The position numbers and the translations under genes are program-made. Below the pieces are notes generated by a model. That model was not told the DNA's origin and did no database searches. It saw only the letters and a list, made by a program, of their open reading frames with translations. A stretch of DNA of 64,000 nt. Origin: AC-37 sp036389835 (GTDB taxonomy: Bacteria > Actinomycetota > Thermoleophilia > Solirubrobacterales > Thermoleophilaceae). The stretch spans positions 62,001 to 126,000 of the forward strand of contig DASVWC010000016.1 of NCBI GenBank assembly GCA_036389835.1. The letters run 5' to 3'. Numbering within the stretch: the stretch's first letter is position 1; every line of letters starts with the position of its first letter. Of this stretch, positions 17,312-25,808 are shown piece by piece.

Positions 17312-17354
17312 GGCCTCCGGCGGGGGCGCGCACGGACGACGCGCTTCGGAGGCC
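17312..17354 (+). promoter_or_regulatory. Leader hairpin before the Ig-repeat gene
   Basis: GGCCTCCG (17312-17319) and CGGAGGCC (17347-17354) are perfect inverted repeats with a 27-base GC-rich loop. The right arm contains GGAGG, the only SD-like sequence before the start at 17379, but it lies 27 bases away. A CATAAT hexamer at 17301-17306 could be the promoter, which would put this hairpin in the 5-prime leader. Confidence 0.4.
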
Positions 17355-17378
17355 GGTACCCCCACGTTGAGCTCGCGC

Positions 17379-20300
17379 ATGCGCCCATGGATCCTGGTCG
17401 CCGCCCTCGCGGCCGGCCTCGCCCTGTTCCCGTCCGCGGCGTCGGCGGACCGGGCGTTCTCGCTGCGCTACGGCGCGGTCGAGCGCGGCGACGTCACGAT
17501 GGCGTCGAACACCATCGTCACCTGCCCGGAGGGGGCGGCCAACTGCGCGAGCGCGCGCGCGGGCACGGGGACGGTCCTGCGCAACTCGGCCTGGGTCATG
17601 GTCCCGATCGACGTCGACGGCGACCCGAGCACGTTCGACTCGAGCAGCGCCGACCTGCGCCTCCCGCAGGGCGCGACGATCCTCTACGCGGGGCTCTACT
17701 GGGGATCGGACACCAAGGCGATGCCGGAGGGGGCGGACGCCCCGAACCCGAGCGCGCGCGGCACGGTCAGGCTCGCGGCGCCGGACGGCGCCGGCTACCG
17801 GACCGTCACCGCGTCGACGGTGGACAGCGACCGCTACTACACGAGCCGCTACCAGGGGTTCGCGGACGTGACGGCGCTGGTGCGGACCGCGGGCGCCGGC
17901 ACCTACACGCTGGCGAACGTGCAGGCCTCGACCGGCAAGGACCAGTACGGCGGCTGGGGCCTCGTGGTCGCCTACCGCGACAGCTCCAAGCCGGTGCGCT
18001 GGCTCGGCCTCTACGACGGCTTCCGCGAGTTCAGCGGCGGCGACCCGGCCGACGTCCCGATCTCCGGCTTCAAGACGCCGGCGTCCGGGACCGTGCGCGC
18101 GGACTTCGGGATGCTCGCGTACGAGGGCGACGTGGGCGTCTCCCCCGACAGCGCGCGGCTGAACGGGGTGGACCTGGTCGACGCGCTGCACGACCCCGGC
18201 AACTACTGGAACGCGCGGATCACCGAGTACGGGCAGCACGTGACGACCAAGAACCCGAACTACGTCAACCAGCTCGGGATGGACGCGAACATCATCCGCG
18301 CCGACGGGTCGCTCCCGAACAACGCGTCGAGCGCGCTGGTCCACATGGAGGTGTCGACCGACCTCGTGATGCCGGGGGCGATGACGCTCGTCTCCGACCA
18401 GGCCGCGGCGGCTCCGGTGAACACCGCGGCGCCGTCGATCTCCGGCACCGCCCGCGACGGGCAGACGCTGACCGCGTCGAACGGCGCCTGGAGCGGGACG
18501 ACGCCGATGACGTTCGCCTACCAGTGGCAGCGCTGCGACTCGAGCGGCGCCGCGTGTGCGGACGTCGACGGCGCGACGGCGTCCACCTACACGGCCGTCG
18601 CGGCCGACGTGGGAGCGACCCTCCGCGTGCGGGTCACGGCCTCGAACGTGGTGGGTGCGACCGGCGCGACCTCGGCGCAGACCGCCGCCGTGACGGTGCG
18701 CCCGCCCGCGAACAGCTCCGCACCCACGATCTCCGGCACCGCCCGCGACGGGCAGACGCTCACCGCGTCGACCGGCGCCTGGACCGGCACCTCGATCGCG
18801 TACTCGTACCGCTGGCTGCGCTGCGACTCCGCGGGCGGGGCGTGCGCGGCGATCGCCAACGCCACGGCCGCGACGTACCTGCTCACGCCCAGCGACGTGG
18901 GCCGGACGATCCGTGTGGAGGTGACGGGGTCGAACTCGGGCGGGAGCGCGGTCGCCACCAGCGCGCAGACGGCCGCCGTCGCCGCCCGCGCGCCGGTCAA
19001 CGCGACCCCGCCCGCGATCGGCGGGAGCGCCCGCGACGGCCAGACGCTGACCGCGGCCGACGGCACCTGGACGGGCACCCCGACGATCGACCTCGCGCGC
19101 GAGTGGCTGCGCTGCGACGCGGGCGGCGGCGCCTGCACCGTCGTGGGCACGAGCGCCGCCTACGTGCTCACCGCGGCCGAGGTCGGCTCCACGATCCGCG
19201 TGCGGGTGACCGCCACGAACGCGGCGGGCTCGTCGAGCGCCACGAGCGACCCCACCGCGGTCGTCGAGGCGGCTCCCCCGGTCAGCACCTCGTCGCCGGT
19301 CATCAGCGGAACGGCGCGCGACGGCGGGGCGCTCAGCTCCACGGCCGGCGGCTGGACCGGAACCCCGGCGATCGAGTTCGCCCGCCGCTGGCTGCGCTGC
19401 GGCTCGGACGGGAGCGGGTGCGCGGCGATCCCGGACGCGACCGGCGCCGGCTACTCCCCGGCCGCGGCCGATGTGGGGCACACGATCCGCGTGGAGGTGA
19501 CCGCCACGAACGGCGGCGGCTCGAGCACGGCGCTGAGCGCGCCGAGCGCGGTGGTGGCGGCCGCGGCGCCGGCCAACACCGGCGCGCCGTCGATCACCGG
19601 AGCCGCGCGCGACGGCCAGACGCTGACCGGAGCCGACGGCACCTGGAGCGGGACCCCGGCGATCGTGCTGAGCCGCCGCTGGCTGCGCTGCGAGAGCGGC
19701 GGGGCGTGCGCGGCGATCGCGGGCGCCACGGCAGCGACCTACGTCCTCGGCCCGGCCGACGTCGGGCGCACGATCCGCCTCGAGGTCACCGCCCGCAACG
19801 ACGGCGGCAGCGCCACCGCCACGAGCGCTCCGACGGCCGCGGTGGCGGCGACCGGCCCGGTCAACACGGCGGCGCCCGCGGTGAGCGGGACCGCTCGGGA
19901 CACGCAGACGCTGACGGCGACGGACGGGAGCTGGACCGGCACCCCGACGATCGAGCTGACGCGCCAGTGGCAGCGCTGCGACGCGGCGGGCGGCGACTGC
20001 GTCTCGATTGCCGGCGCGACCGCGGCCACCTACCGGCTCACGGCCGCCGACGTCGATCACGCCGTCCGCGTGATCGTGACCGCGCGCAACTCCGCCGGAT
20101 CCGTGCTCGCCAACAGCTCGCCGACGGCCGCCGTGGCCCCGGACCCGCCGGCGAGCAGCTCCGCGCCGACCGTGTCGGGGACGGCCCGCGACGGGCTCGC
20201 GCTCGGCTCCACGACGGGTGGCTGGACCGGGACGCCGACCGTCTCGCTCGCGCGTCAGTGGCTGCGCTGCGACTCGGCCGGAGACGCCTGCGCGGCGATC

Positions 20301-21908
20301 GCGGGCGCGACGGCGCCCGCGTACACGCTCACGGCCGCCGACGTCGGACGCAGGCTGCGCGTGCGCGTGACGGCGACCAACGCCGGCGGGAGCGCCGAGG
20401 CGGTCAGCGCCGCGAGCGCGGTGGTGGCGGCCGCCCCGCCCTCGAACGTCGCGGGTCCGTCGATCGGCGGCACGGCGCGCGACGGCCAGCTGCTCAGCGC
20501 CGACCCCGGCGGCTGGACCGGCACCGCGCCGATCGCCTTCGCCTACCGCTGGCTGCGCTGCGACGCGGGCGGCGCCGGCTGCGCCGCGATCCCGGGCGCC
20601 ACCGGCCCCGCCTACGAGCTGACGCCCGACGACGTGACCCGCACCCTGCGCGTGGAGGTGACGGGCACGAACGGCGGCGGCTCGGCGGTCGCCAGCTCCG
20701 GCCAGACCGCGGCGGTCGCGGCGGGCCCGCCGGTCAACTCGAGCCTGCCGGTGGTCTCCGGCACGGCGCGCGACGGCCAGGTCCTGACGGCGTCCGACGG
20801 CGGCTGGAGCGGGACGCCCACGATCGCGTACACGCGCCGCTGGCGCCGCTGCGAGGCGGGCGGGACCGACTGCGCGAACATCCCGGACGCGACCGGCGCG
20901 TCCTACGAGCTGACGCCCGCGGACGTGGGGCACACGATCCGCGTGCGGGTGACCGCGGCCAACGCGGGCGGCGAGCGCAGCGCAGAGTCCGAGCCGACCG
21001 CTTCGGTCGCGGCGATCGCGCCGTCGAACGCGCAGCGGCCCGTGGTGAGCGGTACCGCCGCCGAGGGCGAGCTCTTGACCGTGTCCGATGGTTCCTGGAC
21101 CGGCAGCGCGCCGCTCGCCTACACGTACCGATGGGAGCGCTGCGCCGTCGCCTGCGGGCCGATCGCCGGGGCCACGGCGGCCTCGTACACCCTGACGGCC
21201 GCCGACGCCGGCGCGCGGGTGCGCGCCGTCGTGACGGCGGCCAACCCGGCCGGCAGCGCCGCGGCCGCGTCCGACCAGACCGCCGCGGTGGCGGCGAAGC
21301 CGCCGCCGCCGAGTCCGTTGGACCCCCCCGGGTCCGACCCGGGGGATGGCGAGCCCGCGCAAGACCCGCCGGGGTCTGACCCCAGCCCCCCTGGGTCCGA
21401 TCCCGGCGGCGGCGATCCCCCCCGACCGGCGGAGCACCTGACGCTCGCCGCGACGCAGTGGAAGTCGACCACCGGCACCGGGCTGCGGCTTCGTGTGGAG
21501 GGAGCCGCGGCGCTCGACCGCGTCGCGTTCGCGATCCCGGCCGCGATGCTGCCCAAGCGCGGCGACGCCGGCCGCTCCGCCCCACGGCGCGGCGACGCCG
21601 GCCGCGCGGTGGGGCGGCTCACCGCCTACCCCGGGGGCGGGCGGGCGCGCACGTGGGTGCTGCGGATGCCGCGCTCGGGCGGGCTGCTGCTGTCCCGCCG
21701 GGGGGCGCCGCGGGTGGCGCTCGTTGATGGCGGCGTGCGGGTGACGGGCCTGCCGGCCGGGGTGGCCCTGGCGAAGCTGACCCTCTACACGCGCGACGCG
21801 ACGAGCCCGGGCGCGCTGCTGACGAAGGGCCGCACGGCCGAGCTGTCCGCGACCGCGCGGACGCGCGCCGGCGAGCTGGTGCGCGCGGCGCAGCGGCTGA
21901 GCGGCTGA
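17379..21908 (+). CDS. Large secreted protein with ten Ig-like repeats (adhesin-like)
   Basis: A 1509-aa exported protein. A signal peptide (MRPWILVAALAAGLALFPSA) precedes a 320-residue N-terminal beta domain (YAGLYWGSD, GWGLVVAYRD, MLAYEGDVGV) that resembles the DUF3344-type head of bacterial surface proteins. Ten tandem repeats of about 96 residues follow (18418 to about 21300), each with the order P-x-N-x-x-x-P-x-I-S-G-T-A-R-D-G, a G-x-W-x-G-T turn, W-x-R-C, then A-D-V-G-x-T-I-R-V. Two Cys per repeat could form a disulfide. A Pro-rich linker with three P-G-S-D-P units and a 145-residue C-terminal domain end the protein. No LPXTG or membrane anchor is seen. Probably an adhesin or surface-layer protein (inference). 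The TTG at 17367 is an alternative start. Confidence 0.85.
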   Translation: MRPWILVAALAAGLALFPSAASADRAFSLRYGAVERGDVTMASNTIVTCPEGAANCASARAGTGTVLRNSAWVMVPIDVDGDPSTFDSSSADLRLPQGATILYAGLYWGSDTKAMPEGADAPNPSARGTVRLAAPDGAGYRTVTASTVDSDRYYTSRYQGFADVTALVRTAGAGTYTLANVQASTGKDQYGGWGLVVAYRDSSKPVRWLGLYDGFREFSGGDPADVPISGFKTPASGTVRADFGMLAYEGDVGVSPDSARLNGVDLVDALHDPGNYWNARITEYGQHVTTKNPNYVNQLGMDANIIRADGSLPNNASSALVHMEVSTDLVMPGAMTLVSDQAAAAPVNTAAPSISGTARDGQTLTASNGAWSGTTPMTFAYQWQRCDSSGAACADVDGATASTYTAVAADVGATLRVRVTASNVVGATGATSAQTAAVTVRPPANSSAPTISGTARDGQTLTASTGAWTGTSIAYSYRWLRCDSAGGACAAIANATAATYLLTPSDVGRTIRVEVTGSNSGGSAVATSAQTAAVAARAPVNATPPAIGGSARDGQTLTAADGTWTGTPTIDLAREWLRCDAGGGACTVVGTSAAYVLTAAEVGSTIRVRVTATNAAGSSSATSDPTAVVEAAPPVSTSSPVISGTARDGGALSSTAGGWTGTPAIEFARRWLRCGSDGSGCAAIPDATGAGYSPAAADVGHTIRVEVTATNGGGSSTALSAPSAVVAAAAPANTGAPSITGAARDGQTLTGADGTWSGTPAIVLSRRWLRCESGGACAAIAGATAATYVLGPADVGRTIRLEVTARNDGGSATATSAPTAAVAATGPVNTAAPAVSGTARDTQTLTATDGSWTGTPTIELTRQWQRCDAAGGDCVSIAGATAATYRLTAADVDHAVRVIVTARNSAGSVLANSSPTAAVAPDPPASSSAPTVSGTARDGLALGSTTGGWTGTPTVSLARQWLRCDSAGDACAAIAGATAPAYTLTAADVGRRLRVRVTATNAGGSAEAVSAASAVVAAAPPSNVAGPSIGGTARDGQLLSADPGGWTGTAPIAFAYRWLRCDAGGAGCAAIPGATGPAYELTPDDVTRTLRVEVTGTNGGGSAVASSGQTAAVAAGPPVNSSLPVVSGTARDGQVLTASDGGWSGTPTIAYTRRWRRCEAGGTDCANIPDATGASYELTPADVGHTIRVRVTAANAGGERSAESEPTASVAAIAPSNAQRPVVSGTAAEGELLTVSDGSWTGSAPLAYTYRWERCAVACGPIAGATAASYTLTAADAGARVRAVVTAANPAGSAAAASDQTAAVAAKPPPPSPLDPPGSDPGDGEPAQDPPGSDPSPPGSDPGGGDPPRPAEHLTLAATQWKSTTGTGLRLRVEGAAALDRVAFAIPAAMLPKRGDAGRSAPRRGDAGRAVGRLTAYPGGGRARTWVLRMPRSGGLLLSRRGAPRVALVDGGVRVTGLPAGVALAKLTLYTRDATSPGALLTKGRTAELSATARTRAGELVRAAQRLSG
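18418..21300 (+). repeat. Ten tandem 288-291 bp repeats encoding Ig-like domains
   Basis: Units begin near 18418, 18706, 18991, 19279, 19570, 19858, 20149, 20440, 20731 and 21022. They diverge in sequence but keep length within about 3 bases, so copy number may have changed by recombination in the past, not recently. Confidence 0.85.
21325..21345 (+). repeat. REP-like palindrome inside a coding region (copy 1)
   Basis: CCCCCGGGTC-C-GACCCGGGGG is a perfect inverted repeat with 10-base arms around one base. It encodes P-P-G-S-D-P-G of the linker of the Ig-repeat protein. It shares the GGGTC-n-GACCC core with the palindromes at 33317-33341 beside the RAYT transposase. Confidence 0.65.
21371..21383 (+). 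repeat. REP-like palindrome inside a coding region (copies 2 and 3)
   Basis: GGGGTC-T-GACCCC is perfect at 21371-21383; an imperfect third copy GGGTCCGATCCC follows at 21393-21404. Each again encodes P-G-S-D-P in the same reading frame. Confidence 0.6.
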
Positions 21909-21914
21909 GCGCGG

Positions 21915-22074
21915 CGGCTCGCCGCTGCCGCGCCGCACGCCCGGCTCGCCGCCGTCGCGCCGCACGCCCGGCTCGCCGCTGCCGCGCCGCACGCCCGGCT
22001 CGCCGCTGCCGCGCCACACGCCCGGCTCGCCGCTGCCGCGCCGCACGCCCGGCTCGCCGCTGCCGCGCCGCGGG
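21915..22074 (+). repeat. 27-bp intergenic tandem repeat, about 5.9 copies
   Basis: The unit CGGCTCGCCGCTGCCGCG plus CCGCACGCC is repeated from just after the stop of the Ig-repeat gene to just before the -10 element of the GH31 gene. Copies differ at only a few bases. It fills the whole intergenic region. The GCGGCG-GCT-CGCCGC inverted repeat at 21911-21925 at its left end could act as a terminator. Confidence 0.85.
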
Positions 22075-22080
22075 TAGCTT
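22075..22080 (+). promoter_or_regulatory. Leaderless -10 element of the GH31 gene
   Basis: TAGCTT ends 7 bases before GTG 22088 and begins right where the tandem repeat stops. No SD is present. Confidence 0.5.
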
Positions 22081-22087
22081 GCGCTGC

Positions 22088-24580
22088 GTGACCCGCGCCC
22101 GCGCCGTCCTCGCAGCCGCCGTGCTCGGCGCCGCGCTGCTCGCGGCCGCGGCCGCGCCCGCCGCCGCGGCCGAGACCGTCGGCTCCGGGGCGCTCGCCGC
22201 GCGCGTGGACCTCGACCCGTGGCAGCTCGAGCTCGTCCAGCCGGACGGGCCGACCCTCTCCGAGGCGCGCTCGACGGGCACGGGGCCGGCAGGCACGCTC
22301 GGCTTTCGCACCGCGACCGGCTGGTGGCACGCCACGCGTGCGCTGTCGAGCTCGCGCGACGCCAGCGGGCTCACGGTCGAGCTGGCCACCACCGACCCGC
22401 TCGGCCGCCGGCTCGGCGTGCGGATCGAGCCGTCCGGCGAGGGCGGGATCGGCGTGACCGCCGCCGTGACCGGCGGCGACAGCGGCGGCGTGGAGGCGGT
22501 GGGCATCGGCTTCGAGGCCGCCGCGGGCGAGCGCTACCTCGGCTTCGGCGAGCGCTCGAACGCGGTCGACCAGCGCGGCAGGGAGGTCGAGAGCTACGTG
22601 TCCGAGGGCCCGTACCAGCCCGAGGAGCGCCCGTTCCTGAACGCCTTCCTGCCCCCCTGGGGCTACCACCCGCGCGACGACGCCACCTACTTCCCGATGC
22701 CGTGGCTGCTCTCCACGCGCGGCTACGGCGTGCTGATCGACAACTTCGAGACGAGCGTGCACCGGCTCGGCACCGACCGCCCCGACGCGTGGAGCATGGA
22801 GACGAGCGCGGCGAAGCTGTCGTTCCGGGTGCTCGCGGGACCGACCCCCGCGAAGGTGGTCGAGCGCCTCACGCGCCGGACCGGCCGCCAGCCGCGGCCG
22901 CTCGCGCCGTGGTTCCTCGGCCCGTGGTTCCACACCGGCCAGGAGAACGTGCCGCCGCGCGAGCGCGAGGAGCAGGCGGTGCGCTCGCTGCGCGCGGCCG
23001 ACGCGCCCGCGTCGGCGGTCGAGACCCACCTCCGCTACCTGCCCTGCGGCGAGGCCGCTCCGCACCGCCAGACCGAGCGCGAGCGCACCGCGTTCTTCCA
23101 CGGCAACGGCCTGGCGGCGCTCTCGTACGTGAACTCCGAGATCTGCCGCGACTACGAGCCGGTCTGGTCGGACGCGGCCGCCCGCGGCCTGCTCCAGCGC
23201 GACCCGTCCGGCGATCCGTACGTCTTCAACGCCTTCGTGGGGAGCCGCACGCCCCCGCAGACCCCGGTGTCGCAGGTGGACTTCACCGCACCCGGCGTCC
23301 AGGAGTTCTGGAACGGGCTGATGAGCCAGCTCGTGGAGGACGGCCACGACGGCTTCATGGAGGACTTCGGCGAGTACACGCCGCCCGACTCCCAGCACGC
23401 GAACGGGATGACCGGCGCCGAGATGCACAACTACTACCCGGTGCCCTACCACCGCGCCGGCTGGGAGTTCGCCCGCGCGCAGGATCGCCCGATCGCCCGC
23501 CACGTCCGCTCCGGCTGGAGCGGCGTGCACCGCTACGCGCAGATCGTCTGGGGCGGCGACCCGACCACCGACTGGGGCTACGACGGCCTCGCCTCCGCGG
23601 TCACGAACGCGCTCACGATGGGCCTCTCGGGCATCAGCACCTGGGGCTCGGACATCGGCGGCTACTTCTCGCTCGGCACCCGCGCGCTCACCCCGGAGCT
23701 GCTGATCCGCTGGATCCAGTTCGGCTCGGTGTCGGGTGTGATGCGGACCAAGTACGCGGGCACCGCCATCCCCCCGAAGGGCGAGCGGCCCCAGCCGTGG
23801 CACGACGAGATCATCGGCCACTGGCGCCGCTACGCGAAGCTGCGCACCCAGCTCTACCCCTACATCGCCGCGCACGAGGCCGCCTACCGCAAGACCGGCC
23901 TCCCGCTGATGCGCCACCTCGCCCTGGCCGCGCCCGGCGACGCGCGCGCCGTGGCCACCGACGACGAGTTCATGTTCGGCCCCGACCTGCTGGTCGCGCC
24001 CGTGCTCGAGCCCGGCGCAACCCGGCGCACGCTGTACGTGCCGAACGCCCGCTGGTTCGACTTCTGGCGCAGCGTCTCGTATCACGAGCCGAGCGGCGGC
24101 CTGCGGCTCGGCCGCCCGGAGCGCGTGCGCCCCGGCGAGCGCGCGATCGACGCGCCGCTCGACCAGCTCCCGCTCCTGCTGCGCGCCGGCGCCGTGCTCC
24201 CGCTGCTCGCGCCCGACGTGGACACCCTCGCGGACTACGGCGGCGGCAGCGGCGTCGTGCGCATGCGCGACCGCCGCAGGCGGCTCGACCTGATCGCCGT
24301 CCCGCGCGGCCGCACGCGGGCGCGGATGTTCGAGAGGGAGCGCCTCGCGTCGATCGAGGGCCGCGGCGGCTGGCGCCTGAAGGTCGCCGGGCGCAGCCGG
24401 CGGACCTACCGGCTCCAGGCGTCGATGGCCACGCTGCGGCGCCCGTTCCGCCCCTGCTCGGTGGTCGCCGCCGGCCGCGCCCTGCCCCGCAGCGCCTGGA
24501 GCTACCGCGCCGGCACCGCCGTGCTCAAGGCGACGTTCACGATGGAGCGCGGGACGCTCAGCGTCCGCCGCTGCCGCTGA
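22088..24580 (+). CDS. Secreted glycoside hydrolase family 31 (alpha-glycosidase)
   Basis: An 830-aa exported alpha-glycosidase, probably alpha-glucosidase or a related sugar specificity. The N-terminal signal peptide has an A-A-A-A core ending near residue 27. It is followed by a beta-sandwich (YLGFGERSNAVDQRG, residues 110-260) and a TIM barrel. The nucleophile Asp lies in GFMEDFGEYTP (about 425), the catalytic acid region is VRSGWSGVHRYAQIVWGGDPTTDW, and GISTWGSDIGGYF closes the active site. Lys and Arg near MRTKYAG differ from plain maltases. Two C-terminal beta domains end the protein. A TTG at 22079 is a possible but weaker start. Confidence 0.9.
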   Translation: MTRARAVLAAAVLGAALLAAAAAPAAAAETVGSGALAARVDLDPWQLELVQPDGPTLSEARSTGTGPAGTLGFRTATGWWHATRALSSSRDASGLTVELATTDPLGRRLGVRIEPSGEGGIGVTAAVTGGDSGGVEAVGIGFEAAAGERYLGFGERSNAVDQRGREVESYVSEGPYQPEERPFLNAFLPPWGYHPRDDATYFPMPWLLSTRGYGVLIDNFETSVHRLGTDRPDAWSMETSAAKLSFRVLAGPTPAKVVERLTRRTGRQPRPLAPWFLGPWFHTGQENVPPREREEQAVRSLRAADAPASAVETHLRYLPCGEAAPHRQTERERTAFFHGNGLAALSYVNSEICRDYEPVWSDAAARGLLQRDPSGDPYVFNAFVGSRTPPQTPVSQVDFTAPGVQEFWNGLMSQLVEDGHDGFMEDFGEYTPPDSQHANGMTGAEMHNYYPVPYHRAGWEFARAQDRPIARHVRSGWSGVHRYAQIVWGGDPTTDWGYDGLASAVTNALTMGLSGISTWGSDIGGYFSLGTRALTPELLIRWIQFGSVSGVMRTKYAGTAIPPKGERPQPWHDEIIGHWRRYAKLRTQLYPYIAAHEAAYRKTGLPLMRHLALAAPGDARAVATDDEFMFGPDLLVAPVLEPGATRRTLYVPNARWFDFWRSVSYHEPSGGLRLGRPERVRPGERAIDAPLDQLPLLLRAGAVLPLLAPDVDTLADYGGGSGVVRMRDRRRRLDLIAVPRGRTRARMFERERLASIEGRGGWRLKVAGRSRRTYRLQASMATLRRPFRPCSVVAAGRALPRSAWSYRAGTAVLKATFTMERGTLSVRRCR

Positions 24581-24608
24581 CCCGCTCGCCCCGGGTCGCC
24601 GGATCGGA

Positions 24609-24614
24609 TACGTT
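24609..24614 (+). promoter_or_regulatory. -10 element of the DUF3307-like gene
   Basis: TACGTT ends 8 bases before the ATG at 24623 with no SD, as for other leaderless candidates here. Confidence 0.4.
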
Positions 24615-24622
24615 CGCCGCGG

Positions 24623-25018
24623 ATGGCCCACCGCTCGCCCTTCGCGCAGTTCTTCGTCTCCCACCACATCGGCGACTACCTGCTCCAGACCGACTTCCAG
24701 GCGCTGAACAAGTCGGGCGGGCTGGGGGAGGACGAGGAGTCGCGCCGCGCGCTGGTCAACCACGGCATGGCCTACACCGCCGCGTTCGTGCCCGCGCTGC
24801 TCGGGGTCGCGCGCCGCACGAGCCTCACGCGCGCGCTCGGGGTCGCGGCCATGATCACCCTGCCCCACCTCGCGATCGACGACGGCCGCCTGCTCGGGGC
24901 GTACATGCGGAAGGTCAAGCACGTGGACGCCGAGGAGATGCCCGAGCTGGCCGCGAACGTCGACCAGAGCATGCACCTCGTCTGCCTCTGGGCGGCCGCA
25001 TGGCTGGCCCGCGGCTGA
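24623..25018 (+). CDS. Membrane-associated DUF3307-like protein
   Basis: A 131-aa protein with H-H-I-G-D-Y-L-L-Q near the start and a later T-L-P-H-L-A-I-D-D block. These resemble the H-x-x-G-D-F-x-x-Q and H-x-x-x-D signatures that I associate with DUF3307. Two or three hydrophobic helices (about 50-65, 75-92 and 117-130) suggest membrane association. It may belong to the promoter of a separate leaderless message. Function unknown. Confidence 0.65.
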   Translation: MAHRSPFAQFFVSHHIGDYLLQTDFQALNKSGGLGEDEESRRALVNHGMAYTAAFVPALLGVARRTSLTRALGVAAMITLPHLAIDDGRLLGAYMRKVKHVDAEEMPELAANVDQSMHLVCLWAAAWLARG

Positions 25019-25056
25019 GCGCCGCACGGGCGCGGGCACTTCGTTAGGTTCGCGCC

Positions 25057-25089
25057 GTGAGGACGAGGCGCATCCACCGGGCGCGATGA
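25057..25089 (+). CDS. Putative 10-codon leader peptide overlapping the GDPD start
   Basis: TAGGTT (25045-25050) stands 6 bases before a GTG that opens a very short reading frame, V-R-T-R-R-I-H-R-A-R. Its TGA (25087-25089) overlaps the ATG of the next gene as ATGA. Six of the ten residues are basic. The arrangement predicts that ribosomes start on the leaderless leader, terminate and restart at the GDPD. It could also simply be the true 5-prime end of the message without translation. Confidence 0.4.
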   Translation: MRTRRIHRAR

Positions 25090-25805
25090 AGCGCGTCGGC
25101 CACAAGGGCGCGGACACGATCGCGCCGGGGAACACGACGGCGAGCTTCGACGCGGCACTCGAGGCGGGCGTCGACGTGATCGAGTTCGACGTCCTGCCGC
25201 GCGACCGCCACGACCCCGGCGGCTCCGAGCTGGTGCTCTCGCACGACTTCGACCACCTGGCCGAGGGACCCGTGATCACGCTCGAGGAGGGCCTCGACCA
25301 CCTCTGCGGGGAGACGTTCGGCGGGATTCACCTGGACGTGGACCTCAAGATGGCCGGCTACGAGCTGCGCGTGCTCGACGCGCTGCGCGACCGCGACCTC
25401 CTCGACCGCGTGCTGATCTCCACGCACCACCTCGAGAGCCTCGACAGGATCAGGGCGGCCGAGCCGTCGGTGAAGCTCGGCTGGTCGGTCCCGAACGTGA
25501 AGCGCGACTACTCCCAGTCGCCCCTGCTGGCGCTGCCCGTCCTCCTCATCCTCCAGGTGGCCAAGCTCGTGCTCCCGCGCCGCGTCGCCCGCGTGATCCG
25601 CGCGGGCCGTGCGGACGCGCTGATGTCGCACTGGCGGCTCGTGAACCGCCGGCTCGTGCAGGCGGTGCAGGGGGCGGGCGGGGAGATCTACGTCTGGACG
25701 GTCGACGACGAGCCGCGGATCCGGCGGGTCGCGGCGCTGGGTGTGGACGGAGTCATCAGCAACGACCCGCGGCTGTTCGGAGCGGCTGCCGCGCGCACCG
25801 GCTGA
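25086..25805 (+). CDS. Glycerophosphodiester phosphodiesterase
   Basis: Hydrolyses glycerophosphodiesters to glycerol-3-phosphate and an alcohol. The 239-aa protein has RVGHKGADTIAPGNTTASFDAALEAG (catalytic His9-like region), VIEFDV, LVLSHDF (second catalytic His) and IHLDVDLK, all diagnostic of GDPD TIM barrels. It ends with the usual VWTVDDEPRIRRVAALGVDGVISNDP. No signal peptide, so probably cytoplasmic. Translation is likely coupled to the short upstream frame at 25057-25089. Confidence 0.92.
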   Translation: MKRVGHKGADTIAPGNTTASFDAALEAGVDVIEFDVLPRDRHDPGGSELVLSHDFDHLAEGPVITLEEGLDHLCGETFGGIHLDVDLKMAGYELRVLDALRDRDLLDRVLISTHHLESLDRIRAAEPSVKLGWSVPNVKRDYSQSPLLALPVLLILQVAKLVLPRRVARVIRAGRADALMSHWRLVNRRLVQAVQGAGGEIYVWTVDDEPRIRRVAALGVDGVISNDPRLFGAAAARTG

Positions 25806-25808
25806 GCC

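Noticed and set aside
17277..22046. A very long open frame (1589 codons) on the minus strand opposite the Ig-repeat gene
   Set aside because: It is the mirror of a GC-rich repeat gene: composition is Arg/Gly/Ala only, no start signal, no recognisable domain. The plus-strand gene has a signal peptide and regular repeats.
21911..22074. 27-bp array as a CRISPR
   Set aside because: Units are contiguous with no spacers and no cas genes are present.
22219..25047. Long plus-strand frame overlapping the GH31 gene
   Set aside because: Arg/Ala/Pro-rich translation without motifs; the GH31 frame carries all catalytic residues.
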